From Thermomucor indicae-seudaticae (lineage: Eukaryota > Mucoromycota > Mucoromycetes > Mucorales > Lichtheimiaceae): a stretch of DNA of 43,474 bases. The notes beneath the pieces were generated by a model. That model was not told where the DNA came from and made no database searches. It saw only the letters and a program-made list of their open reading frames with translations. Made by a program: the position numbers and the translations under genes. This document shows positions 22,544 to 32,958 of this stretch, piece by piece. Where the stretch lies: contig JSYX01000284.1 of the NCBI GenBank assembly GCA_000787465.1, positions 1 through 43,474 on the forward strand, read 5' to 3'. The stretch's first letter is position 1, and each line of letters starts with the position of its first letter.

Positions 22544-25057
22544 ATGTTCATGTACAGGAAAAGGAATAACCAACAAGAGGCCCCAAATAACGACGGCATC
22601 GACGTCGAACGTGACTTTCAGATCTTCACAGAGTCCAACAAGGACGAGCCGAAATCAGCACACAATGTCCAAGACCGCGACCGCGACCGCGACCGACTGT
22701 CAGACTTGCCTCTGCCTTCGATGCCGTGGGTATGGACCGAGCGGCAATCAACAGACGACGCGAGACCCGACGAAAACGGACGCCGTCGGCTGAGTCCGAC
22801 TTCTCCTCCTCCGTTATCTCCCACAACGACTAGTTCTATTACATCGGAAAATCTTTTGCGGAGTAGCGGAGGCAGCAGCAACAGTAAAGGGGATCGACAA
22901 CTGATGATGCAGCAGGATTGCCCGTTGTTATCAAAGGTAATTTAGAGAAGACTTGTATGTATACGTGAGAGAGTATTCAAAAAGAGACAGGATGCCAGTA
23001 TACACAATATTGCAACGGATCCACCCATCATTCCATGCAGCAAAACACCAGCTCCTGAGATGCAGGAGGAGAACAAGAGCTATCAGCACAAGACCATTTT
23101 TGATGATGATGACAACGAAAACGACCAACTTTTCTTTCAGGACTTTTCTGCAGACGCACCCAAACTACCACTTGCCTCCGAACAATCTGCTACAAATAAG
23201 TCATACGCAGCACCAACTAAATTCGACTTGGCCGCCTTTGCCAAGCATTTACACGAAAACCGATTATCGATTGTACAGCTTCGAAAGAGCGTCAAATTAA
23301 CCGAAGACGATGAACGCGAACTACTTCGTCTATTGGAAAAACGCAAGAGTAGTATGCCGCAACACCAACAAGAAACAGAATTGCCACCACCACCACCACT
23401 ACCACCCAAGGATAAAGACGATAAGCCTGTTGGTGAGGATCATCCTCAGGACGCAGTACCTCAACGACCAGTTCAAAAGAAACCATCTGTTTTGCTTCAA
23501 AAATTACGCCAGTCGAAAACAGAAGCACCACCACCACCACCAGATGACGATGAAGAAGAGTCCCAAGGTAAGCAGCCTTCTTCTTCTGTTCACAAATGTC
23601 TTGCTTTTACACTAAAGAAACACTCACCGTTCAAAGAAGCCGCCGCCGCCGCCGCCGTTCCTTCGCCCTCAAAGAGCACTACTTCCCAGCGCGTTCATGA
23701 ATCCGAAGCTGAACGAAGACAACGCGTACGCAAATCATTGAGCATGAACGACATAAAAAAGATAGCAGCAGCATCACAGGAAAAGACTGAAGTATTAGAA
23801 ACCATTGCAGAGCAACAGCCCGAACCTGAACCTACCACCAGCAGCAAGCCAGCGCTTTCGTCAACCAAAAAGTCATTGACGCGTAAGCTTTCTCTCACAG
23901 TCAACAACAGCGGGAGGTCCTTGGGTCTATTTGGTAGTCTTCGTCAGACAAATAGGACACAGTCGCCATTCCGTGGTCTTGTTCGTAACTTGAGCAAACG
24001 GTCTCCTCGGCCTCAGCAATCGGCTGACACTAATAATAACAACCACCATCCCATGTCACGGGCTGCCATGGCTGTGATGCAACATGACCAACAACAACAA
24101 CAGCGACAGCGAGAGCCACAACAGAACCAGGATCTTACTTCTTCTACTACTATTACCAGTATTAGTACTACAAATGACAACCGCCAGGAAGCTTCGTCAT
24201 CATCGCCTACAAACTTGATTACGCATTTGCTGGCCAAAGCGGGCAAGTCTCGGCGAACCAAGACAGTCAATATGCAAGCAGCAAGTAAAGAACGAAAAGA
24301 AAAAGCCAAGTCGCGCGTTGTGCGGCGGACCATCATTTACGTGCCGCCGGATTCAATCAATTTCATGAAGAGTCTGGAAGATGGTTCAGCTGGTCTGACG
24401 CCACCACCGCCTGTACCGGCTATACCTAAAGCAGTAGCAGCAGCAGCAGCAACAAAAGAGGAGAAGGAAGAAGAACACGATGATATTGGCAGTGTCCTGA
24501 ATTACTATGATGACGAGAGCCTTTACGACTACTACCGAAGCAGAGATTCGACCTTACCGCCACAGCTGGAGGGCCTGGAGCTCCGCGAAATGGAAGACGG
24601 AACGGTCGAATGGGGAATCGTCAAGAAGCAAGGAAATCGAAAGAGTTTCTATGTAAAAGGCAAACAAGGCACGTACGTAGAAGAAGAAGAAGAAGAAGAG
24701 GAAGATCATAATGTTTTGGCACTCATGGGACTTGACAACCCAACAACAACAACAACAACAAACTTGTCTTCTTCTTCTTCTTCACCCCCTCCGATTCCTC
24801 GCCGCTCACCACGAAGACGCATGGATAACAACTCTGCAATAAAAGACCAAGAAGCCAGGCACATTGCTACGACAACGTCACGTAAAGACGCGTCAACGAC
24901 CGACGTCTATTTTGCACCGCAGCAAACGCTTCCTAGTTTACTACAAATGATTGCAGCATCCCAAGACGATGAGAATACACAAAAGAACAACAAGAAGAAG
25001 GCTTCTTCTGTAGAAGAACAATTGGACGAAATGATGCGATCATTTTCTTCACCCTGA
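22544..25057 (+). CDS. Long low-complexity protein of unknown function
   Basis: Two exons, join(22544..22936,22991..25057), give 819 aa. I do not recognise the family. Most of it is disordered: an Arg/Asp repeat near the N-terminus, poly-Pro stretches suited to SH3 or profilin binding, Gln, Ala, Glu, Thr and Ser runs, and basic patches such as 'RKSLSMNDIKKI' and 'RTIIYVPPDSINFMKSLEDG'. Better-ordered segments are 'FDLAAFAKHLHENRLSIVQL' leading into a charged helix near residues 185-230, 'REMEDGTVEWGIVKKQGNRK' near 650, and a C-terminal helix 'SVEEQLDEMMRSF'. The pattern resembles cortical scaffold proteins of polarity or actin networks (inference, weak). A possible frame-neutral intron at 23568-23636 would remove 23 residues. 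Confidence 0.8.
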
Positions 25058-25532
25058 TCGGAGATTTGTTGTAGTCGCTGATTATTTTATATACACTTCT
25101 TGTAACCAACCTACTTGCCCATTGTTCATAAAGGAAAAAAGAAATGCGGTCACTTGACCAAACGCTGATAAACGGACGGAATTACTGCGATGACTATAGA
25201 ATATTGAAGGATATTAATTCTTTTTGGGAGGACACGGACAGACAAGCCGAGCAAGTCGCGGGTTACTTTGTTACTAGTTCTATTGTAAATATTCACTTTG
25301 TTATTCTGGAATTTTGTCCTTACCACTCCCTTTTCCCTCTTTCTTCTCTTTGCCATTTCTCTTTTTTCTTCCGTCTTCTAAAAGCCTGGGTGCCCCTAAT
25401 ACCACTGTTCTGTTTAAAGTAGTTATTAGAGGGTAAAGAAAGAAAGAAAAAAGAAAGGATCTCATCCAGAGATGATCCACACTTGACTGATGATAGGAAA
25501 ATTTCTCGCATGACACAGGATATAATAATCTG
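25058..25532. other. Promoter region of the first VTC gene
   Basis: 475 bp between the stop of the low-complexity gene and the first VTC start, both on the plus strand. It has a pyrimidine-rich block around 25330-25380. I looked for the Pho4-type core CACGTG and did not find it. No gene is supported. Confidence 0.5.
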
Positions 25533-27730
25533 ATGAAGTTCGGTGCAGAGCTCAATGCCAGAATCCATGAGCCGTGGCGAGCTTTCTATCTACGATACAA
25601 TGAGCTGAAGCAGGAGCTCAAGCGACGGCAACTCGACCACGGCTGGCGTGAGCAGGACGAGCTCGAGTTCATAACCCAATTCGAGACAGAACTAGAGCGC
25701 GTGTTTCGATTTGCGGACGACTATGTACGCCAGGAGCTCACGCCACGCGTCGCGCAGTGCGAGGAGCTTCTTCAACTCGACAACAGGAATGACCAGGGTC
25801 TTTTCGACAGCCTCGCGGAGACCCTCACCGAGATCCTCTTTGACGTGAACGATCTCGCTCGCTTCCAGCAGGTCAACCTGGAAGGCTTTGAGAAAATGGT
25901 CAAGAAACACGACCAGTACACGCAGCTCGATCTGCGAACCCGATACACCACGCACATGCTCGTTCAATGGCCCCTCGACAAGGTTCAGCAGCAACTCGAT
26001 GAACTCGTCGTGAGGATCTCTCACTGCAATGACATTTGCCGATCGCGCGGTCGCCATCGACGGGGCACGCTTAGAAAAGATGACAATCAGGAGCAGCAAC
26101 CACAACAACAGCAGGAAGAAGCAGAAGAGGAGCAGACCGCGTTTGAAAGGGCGACAGCAAAATACTGGGTGCACCCCGACAATATCACCGAAGTCAAATC
26201 CATCATCCTGTTCCATTTGCCAGTCCACGTCTACAACAAGAAGAAATGCTACGAGGCCAACGACGCCGCCGTCTCCTCGGTCTACTACGACAACGCCTCG
26301 TTCGACCTGTACACCGAGCGACTGGAACGCACCGATGGCGCGGAGGCCATCCGGTTTCGCTGGTACGGCCAGGAAACCAGCAACGTCTATATCGAGCGCA
26401 AGACGCACCATGCGCCCTGGCTGAACGGCACCTCGGTCAAGGACAGATTCAGGCTCCAGGAGCAGCTCGTCAACAGCTACGCCTACGGTATCTACACCGC
26501 CGACCACCTTGCCGCCGACCTGCGCGCCAGGGGCGTCGACCAGAAATCCATCGACAAACAGTACTTTGTGGCCCACGGCATCCAGCGCTCCATCTTGGGT
26601 CGCAAGCTTGCACCCATGTGCCGCGTCTTTTACAACCGCACCGCGTTCCAGGTACCCGGCGACCAACGTCTGCGGATCTCCTTGGACTGCAACCTGACAT
26701 TCATGCGCGAAGACAGTCTGGATGGTAAGCTGCGCGCGGGCAACCACTGGCGCCGCACCGATGCCGGCATCGACTACCCGTTTCGGTCGGTCGACGAGCG
26801 CGATATCCACAGGTTTCCCTATGCAGTCCTCGAAACCAAGATCCAGAGCCATCTCGGCCAAGAGGTCCCGGCCTGGCTCCAGACGCTGCTCAACAGCCAT
26901 CTGGTGCACGAAGTTCCCCGGTTCTCGAAATACTTGCACGGTGCAAGCCAGCTCTACCGTGATCGCGTCCCTGTCCTGCCCTGGTGGCTCACAGAACTCG
27001 AACGCGATATCCGCAAACCGCCCCTGCTGGGCGTAGGCTTGTCTCGCTCTCTCAGCTTCCGCCCGCTCGTCAATGGTCATCACCGACACTCGCTTCTGCC
27101 CCGAACCAGCGCAGAGAATGAAGAAGAAAAACCTTATCTTTCCATCCATCTTCCTTCTTCTCCTCCTCCTGCCAACGGCGACGGTGGGAAAAAGATCGAA
27201 CTCTCCGAATCTCTCCTACGGTTTTATCCAAAAGCACTCTTGGAATTTCGAAACAAGCGTAGCAAAGAGCCAAACAGAAACAACGGTCCCGGAGACTTAC
27301 CCACCACCACTAAGCAGCGCGTCGTACCCTTGAAACGTGCAGAACCAAAGACTTACTTTGCCAATGAACGTACCTTTATCTCCTGGCTCCAATTTTGTGC
27401 TCTTTTGCTCACTGTCGCCCTCAACTTGCTCAACAATGGTGATCACATATCCCGCATCATTGGTGCCGTCTTTATTATCATGGCATCCATTTTATGCTTG
27501 TAAGTCATCATCTTTGGCTAAGAAAAAAGGTTGATCACTCATTCTACGTCTTTTATTTTAGCTATGCACTTGGTAGATACCAGTTTAGAGCATGGCAGTT
27601 ACGTACAGGTCGATATATCATGAGTTACGACGACTTGTACGGTCCCTCCGTCTTGTGTATCTGTCTAGTAATTGCTTTGATTGTCAACTTTTATCTTCGG
27701 GTACCTGCCATGAAAGGAGACTCGAATTAA
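25533..27730 (+). CDS. VTC4: SPX-VTC polyphosphate polymerase, paralog A
   Basis: Two exons, join(25533..27499,27562..27730), give 711 aa. The vacuolar transporter chaperone complex makes polyphosphate from ATP and moves it into the vacuole. The SPX domain (about 1-165) starts 'MKFGAELNARIHEPW' and has the inositol-pyrophosphate-binding Lys cluster 'FEKMVKKHD'. The catalytic tunnel domain (about 200-520) begins '[17 protein letters not shown]' and keeps the basic and acidic motifs of active Vtc4: 'AIRFRWYG', 'IERKTH', 'FYNRTAF', 'LRISLD', 'AVLETK' and 'FSKYLHG'. Three C-terminal membrane helices follow ('[16 protein letters not shown]' and two more). The core looks Vtc4-like, while the end 'IALIVNFYL' is more like Vtc2/3, so the paralog name is tentative. 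A Gln/Glu run lies between SPX and the core. Confidence 0.93.
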
Positions 27731-28056
27731 TGACCATTCACCACGCACTTCATATACACCCCTTTGCGTTTTACAAGCGCTTCTTCTTTAAAAAGATTGG
27801 TAGATCCTCAACATCTTTGATACATCCAACTATGGATCGTAAAACAAGTCCATTATATAAAAAAGCCCACCCGCCTCTTCATTTCATTGTAACTTTGCTG
27901 TCTGGCAAGTAATGTACCGTCTCATCCTGGCTATTATCCGGCAATAAGTGATCTCTTTTCTTCGCGGAAATGCCCTATATTTACATAGTTCCTCCCTTTG
28001 CAATGGGAGAGACAATACGGTCTATCATGTACATGTAGCAACGCAATTCTCTTTTT
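27731..28056. other. Convergent 3' region between VTC-A and FES1
   Basis: 326 bp between the stop codons of two convergent genes. AT-rich 3' UTR sequence with short shadow frames only. No gene is supported. Confidence 0.6.
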
Positions 28057-29174
28057 TTACTGTTTCAATTGATTGCGCAAAGTCTCGCCCGTTTCTTGGG
28101 CCTGTATATATTCTGTCAACTTGTGGGACTGGTACGAACAAAACCGGTGCATATCTTACCTTTTCAACAATATCTTCGTCCACTCCAGTATACTTTTTAA
28201 TCACGGCTTCGAGATCCGAAAGCGCACCATTCTCTTTCAAGATCGGGGCAACCGACGGATTGTCAATCATTAAGCTATTATACAGGAAGATGGTTTTGCG
28301 CAACGTATTCGGATCTATCCCAAGTTAGCGCGCGCAATGTTCTATCTCTGTCTTAAGGCATAACACTCACCATCTGCACGTTTTACAATATCAGCTAATA
28401 CATCAAATCCTCCAACAGACTTGAATTTCTCTAACGCGGGTGCGCAATGCTTCAACATGCCAGAGACGGCATACATGACCTTGGATCTGACTTCCTTTTC
28501 TTGTTCATTCTTGAGTAAATCAACGAGTGGTTCAAGACCGTTATTGGCAAGGAACTTGAAGAAAGTCCGTGAGCTTTGATCCCAACTGATACTCGTACAG
28601 AACTTACAGCTTTTTGTGCTTCTGGATTGTTCTGGACAGCGGTGCCGCACACCCATGCGATTCCTTTACGTATCTCCGGTTCCTTGGCGTTCAATTGTGA
28701 TAATATCTTGGGCCAAAGATGGAGCTTCTCGATATCTGAATCAAAGTGTATTAGCTTAGTTGGTCTCATGATAAAAAAAAACACTACTTACTCATTGCGT
28801 TATCAATGCCTTCAATAAGCTTTTCAGTAAATACGTAAGTATCCACAAAAGAGCAACCTAAGACACGACGTACCATTTCCAAATTGTCCAACGCAATTTC
28901 CTTGTTTTCAAGTGTATCGTTTGGATCCACAATGCAATCAACAGCCTCTAAGTACTCGCGCTTACATGAGAAATCATAAAGTGTAGAGAAAGACAGCATT
29001 CTTTTTTTTACCTCGCATGCGCGTCGCATCGTCTTTCCCGAGAATAGCTTCAATCAATTCGGGATCAAACTTTTTAGGTTCCGGTCTCGCTTCTCCTCGT
29101 CGAATGGCTTCGGCTTGCTCTCGAAGAGCTTCCTGGTTGCTGTTGTTCACTGCCCACTGTAATAGCTTTTCCAT
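28057..29174 (-). CDS. FES1: Hsp70 nucleotide exchange factor Fes1 (HspBP1 family)
   Basis: Seven exons, complement(join(28057..28101,28160..28314,28371..28554,28608..28735,28792..28819,28874..28947,29012..29174)), give 258 aa. Fes1 is a cytosolic armadillo-repeat protein that triggers ADP release from Hsp70 and helps send misfolded proteins to degradation. The start 'MEKLLQWAVNNSNQEAL' is the family signature. Repeat blocks follow: 'LENKEIALDNLEMLIEGIDN', 'IRKGIAWVCGTAVQNNPEAQ', 'NNGLEPLVDLLKNEQEKEVR', 'KVMYAVSGMLKHCAPALEKF' and 'LRKTIFLYNSLMIDN'. Length is close to yeast Fes1 (290 aa). The third exon is only 28 nt and is required by frame and homology. A heat-shock element lies 57 bp upstream of the ATG. 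Confidence 0.93.
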
Positions 29175-29230
29175 TGTCGAATTATGCAGAAAAAGAAGAG
29201 TAATCCTTCAACAAGTAGAAATAAAAAAGA

Positions 29231-29248
29231 TTCGAGCACGTTCGAGAA
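29231..29248. promoter_or_regulatory. Heat-shock element upstream of FES1
   Basis: The sequence TTCGAGCACGTTCGAGAA contains four alternating 5-bp units (TTC, GCA, TTC, GAA) in correct phase; only the second departs from GAA. It lies 57-74 bp upstream of the FES1 start codon. Fes1 is heat-induced in yeast through Hsf1, so a functional HSE here is plausible; occupancy is not shown. Confidence 0.55.
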
Positions 29249-30416
29249 CTCCGCGTGAAGAAGCCCGACACGCGTAAGCGCAAGTATCTTCGATTAGGCA
29301 AGAAGGTCCTCCAGCTATCTACTCTCAAGTGACATCTGATGCCTTGGCTGTTTTATGTATAACAGATTTACGTGTATCGCGAGTCACCGTGGGACGCGTA
29401 AGCCCTACTAATAGAGTTTTTTCTTTTTTTAGACGAGGTCGAAATGTTCGACAACGTCACTCTCTGGAAGGAAGGGCTTGTTCTGCCAACCTATTGTAGT
29501 TCGTAGTCTACATTGCTTTCTCTTGTATCTATGATCCTATGACTTTGTTGACTGTCCTCGGGCAGAATGCTGATGCAGCGCGTCGACGAAAATAAAGTGG
29601 GTGGACCAAGGCCATCGACAACCAGTGGGGCGGAAAACTGTAGGTGACGGAACATGGACTGGCATCATTAAGTCGACCGCGTATCCAGAAACTTAGGGAA
29701 ATGAGAGGATATATATCTTTGATTATGAACAAGTCTCTGCGGAATACTATTCACCAAGGTATAGGACATGATCAAATAAAAAGGCATGCAAGAAGATGCG
29801 CCAACTCAGCCATAGACTGACCAAATTAGGCATCGTCTCGATGTCCTTGCCAGAATAGAGTTTAACTGGCCGAACCCGGGTTTACACAGATTGTTTATCT
29901 GGCGTATCATACTCATAGAATGAATGCCACGATCATAATACGTATACATCATCCTACGTCGTTACGGTGAGTACAGTATGAGAGAAGTGATGGATCGTCG
30001 GATTATGTCTAGTTTTGGGAATCATCACTGCAGCCAGTAGAGTGGGGGAGAAGATCCGAGAATGGAATCCAACGTGATCGACTTCGCAATTGGCTGATTG
30101 GTCTGCATATGCATCCGCGTGGCATCCAGTGATGTCGTCTGGGAACCAAAAAGGAGTCCACCAACGAAAGAGAGAGAGCGCTGACGACATACACAAGAAA
30201 AGGGATTTCCTTACAGCTGGAGACGTTACTGCTGATGATCCCCGGTCCTAGCTCTAAATATATACTTTTGAAGATATCCCAACCTCTGTAACAAAGTGTT
30301 GACAAAAAAAGGTGGTCTCCCCCCTTCTTTTTCTGTTGTGTGTCCTATATAGTGCCCCCCCTTCCGTCTCCCTCTCTCACTCTCTTTCTCTTCCACTACT
30401 TTTCATTAACAACTGA
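29249..30416. other. Divergent intergenic region, FES1 / VTC-B
   Basis: About 1.2 kb between two divergent genes; beyond the heat-shock element, no open frame over 100 codons and no recognisable domain. An AACGTG hexamer at 30071-30076 (CACGTT on the other strand) is a weak Pho4-type E-box, about 340 bp upstream of the second VTC gene; a single hexamer proves nothing. A pyrimidine-rich stretch immediately precedes the VTC-B start. Confidence 0.5.
30346..30352 (+). promoter_or_regulatory. Probable TATA box of VTC paralog B
   Basis: TATATAG is followed by a C-rich then CT-rich tract and the start codon 65 bp downstream, a common fungal core promoter layout. Confidence 0.4.
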
Positions 30417-32772
30417 ATGAAGTACGGACTTGAATTACAAGAAAACATTTTCCCGCCCTGGCGACTCTCGTACGTCGCGTACGACGTTTTGAAACAAGAG
30501 CTCAAGACTCGCCAGCTCGACCACGGCTGGACAGAGCAGGACGAGTCCGACTTTATCCAATTGCTTGACAACGAGCTCACCAAAGTGTATGACTTCATCA
30601 ACGCCAAGCTGGCCGAGATTGACGCCCGCATCCTGTACTGCGAACGCACCATCCAGACCTTGCAACAAAACCCGTCCATGCGATCCGACGCCAGCTACAG
30701 CATCATGGACGAAGCCCTGACCGAGATCCTGTTTGACGTCAACGACCTGTCTCGCTTCACCCGCGTCAATTTCACGGCTATCCAAAAGATTCTGAAAAAG
30801 CACGATCGATGGACGGGCCTGGATCTGAGGCAGGCCTATGTGGCCAAGTTACGGGAAAAGCCGCTGGATAAGCAGCGGTTCGATGTCGCCATTGTCTACA
30901 TTTCAGCGCTCCATGATATCTGCCGCAACCGAGGGCAAAGGCGCACCGGTGCTGCGGTCAACGCCGACGGCGATCAGAATGCGTTTGAACGTGCCACGGC
31001 CAAGTACTGGATTCACCCCGATAATATCACCGAAGTCAAAGCCATCATCATGCTCCACTTGCCCGTCTTGATCTTTAACAAGGACAAGAAATACGAGCCC
31101 TCCGATTCGGCTATCTCGAGCGTCTACCTCGACAATCCCAATTTTGATCTTTACACGGGTCGCCTGCAGCGTGATGATGGAGCTGAAGCCATTCGGTTGA
31201 GATGGTAACAGAAAAAAAAACCAAAGCAAACTCTTGCATTTCCGTTTTTTTCTCACCCATTATATATAGGTACGGTCCCTATGATACCAAACATGTCTTT
31301 GTGGAGCGCAAGACGCACCATGCACCATGGCTGCAGGGGACATCCGTCAAGGACAGGTTCCGCATCCAGGAACCCAGACTGAACGCGTTTCTCGAGGGCC
31401 GATACACTGCTGACCAGATTGCAGACGAGTTGCGACGCTCCAATACCGACGAATCCACTGTGAAGGACGTGCATTTCATTGCACGCGGCGTACAGACATC
31501 GATCCAGGAGAAGCAGCTGGAGCCCATGCTGCGCGTGTACTACAACCGGACCGCGTTTCAGCTGCCGGACGACCAGCGGCTGCGCATCTCCCTCGACACG
31601 GACTTGACGTTTATCCGCGAAGACCGCCTGGACGGCCAGGTACGACGATACGATGGTGGATGGCGCCGTCCAGACGTCCAGATCGACTATCCATTCCGTC
31701 ACCTGCCCGAATCCGAAGTGCTCCGTTTCCCGCATGCGGTCCTGGAAACCAAACTCCAGACCCACCTCGGTCAAGAACCACCGGCCTGGCTCACCAGCTT
31801 GGTCGAAAGCCATCTGGTCCACGAAGTGCCCCGGTTCTCCAAATACCTCCATGGCGCTTGCCACTTTTACCGCGACAGACTGCCGCTCTTGCCCTGGTGG
31901 CTCTCGGAACTCAACGTCGATATTCGTAAACCTCGCTCTGAGAATATCGGTCTCACCCGATCTCGCAGCTTTAAACCCCTCATCGATGGTCGTTACAGAC
32001 GTGCCATGATTGAGGAAAAGGAACGCGCAAACCAAGATGCTGTGGTTAATAATAATAATAATAACCGCGCCTCACCCAGCGCCAGTGACGACACTGTCCG
32101 CGCATCTTCGAACGAAACCATGGCCCAGAAGCCCGTCTCCAATAATAATAATGACGTCGTCGCCACTACCACCTTGGTCGTTCCTCCCACTCCTCCTCCA
32201 AATAACAACAACAGCTCTAGTAGTACAAAGTTATCAGGAGGGTTCAGCGAACTATGGCAACGCTCAAATAAGAACTCCATGTTCAACTGGAACAACATGC
32301 TTCAGAAGGGCGGATCCAACAATCAACGCCAAAAAGTCAAGGTCCGCGTAGAACCCAAGGTGTTCTTTGCCAACGAACGAACCTTTATTTCTTGGCTTCA
32401 GTTTTGTGCTCTTTTACTCACCGTCGCCCTGAGCTTGCTCAATTTTGGTGATAATACCGCTCGTATCGTCGGTGGTATCTTTATCGGTGTCGCTGCTGCC
32501 GTCGCCATTTACGCCCTTTATCGGTTTGAAAAACGTGCATGGTAATGATAACATGGTGATAACTTTGATTTCTCCCATCCATTAACTTGGCTCCTTCAGG
32601 ATGATTAATCACCGTATTGATGGTCGCTATGACGATCTATGGGGCCCTGCTGTTCTCTGTAGTTTACTGGTGGCTGCCCTGATTGTAAGTCTCTTCTCTC
32701 GCCTCAATCATAATCATCAGAAAATTAACGACATTTTCTTGATAGGTAAACTTCTACTTGCGCTTCGGCTAA
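30417..32772 (+). CDS. VTC4: SPX-VTC polyphosphate polymerase, paralog B
   Basis: Four exons, join(30417..31204,31270..32541,32600..32684,32746..32772), give 723 aa, almost the length of yeast Vtc4 (721). The SPX domain starts '[15 protein letters not shown]' and has the Lys cluster '[13 protein letters not shown]'. The polymerase tunnel keeps '[17 protein letters not shown]', '[20 protein letters not shown]', 'VERKTH', 'YYNRTAF', '[15 protein letters not shown]', '[19 protein letters not shown]' and 'FSKYLHG', so catalysis is expected. A low-complexity Asn/Ser linker precedes the conserved '[15 protein letters not shown]' and three membrane helices. The last exon is only 9 codons. It is a close relative of paralog A but no intron position is shared: intron 1 (after 'IRLR') is absent from A, and the late introns sit at different residues. 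Confidence 0.94.
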
Positions 32773-32958
32773 ATTTGTATCTCCCAACCATATAATGTAA
32801 CTTTGTATCTTTTTAACACCATACGCATTTGCAAAAGAGTAAATTTTGAAGCAAATTTACAGGCCTTATTTTTTTCCTTTTTTAAATTATGTACAAGGGG
32901 ATATCGTAAAGACAGAGAAAAAGAGAGAGAGCGAATATATACATTTTTTCCTTTTTTT

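Noticed and set aside
25692..27149. 485-codon minus-strand open frame within VTC-A
   Set aside because: Antisense shadow of a confident SPX-VTC gene, caused by codon bias; no recognisable protein features.
25058..30416. Pho4-type sites upstream of the VTC genes
   Set aside because: No CACGTG found; one CACGTT-type hexamer alone is expected by chance.
31253..32035. 260-codon minus-strand open frame within VTC-B
   Set aside because: Same cause as for VTC-A: an antisense shadow of a confident gene.
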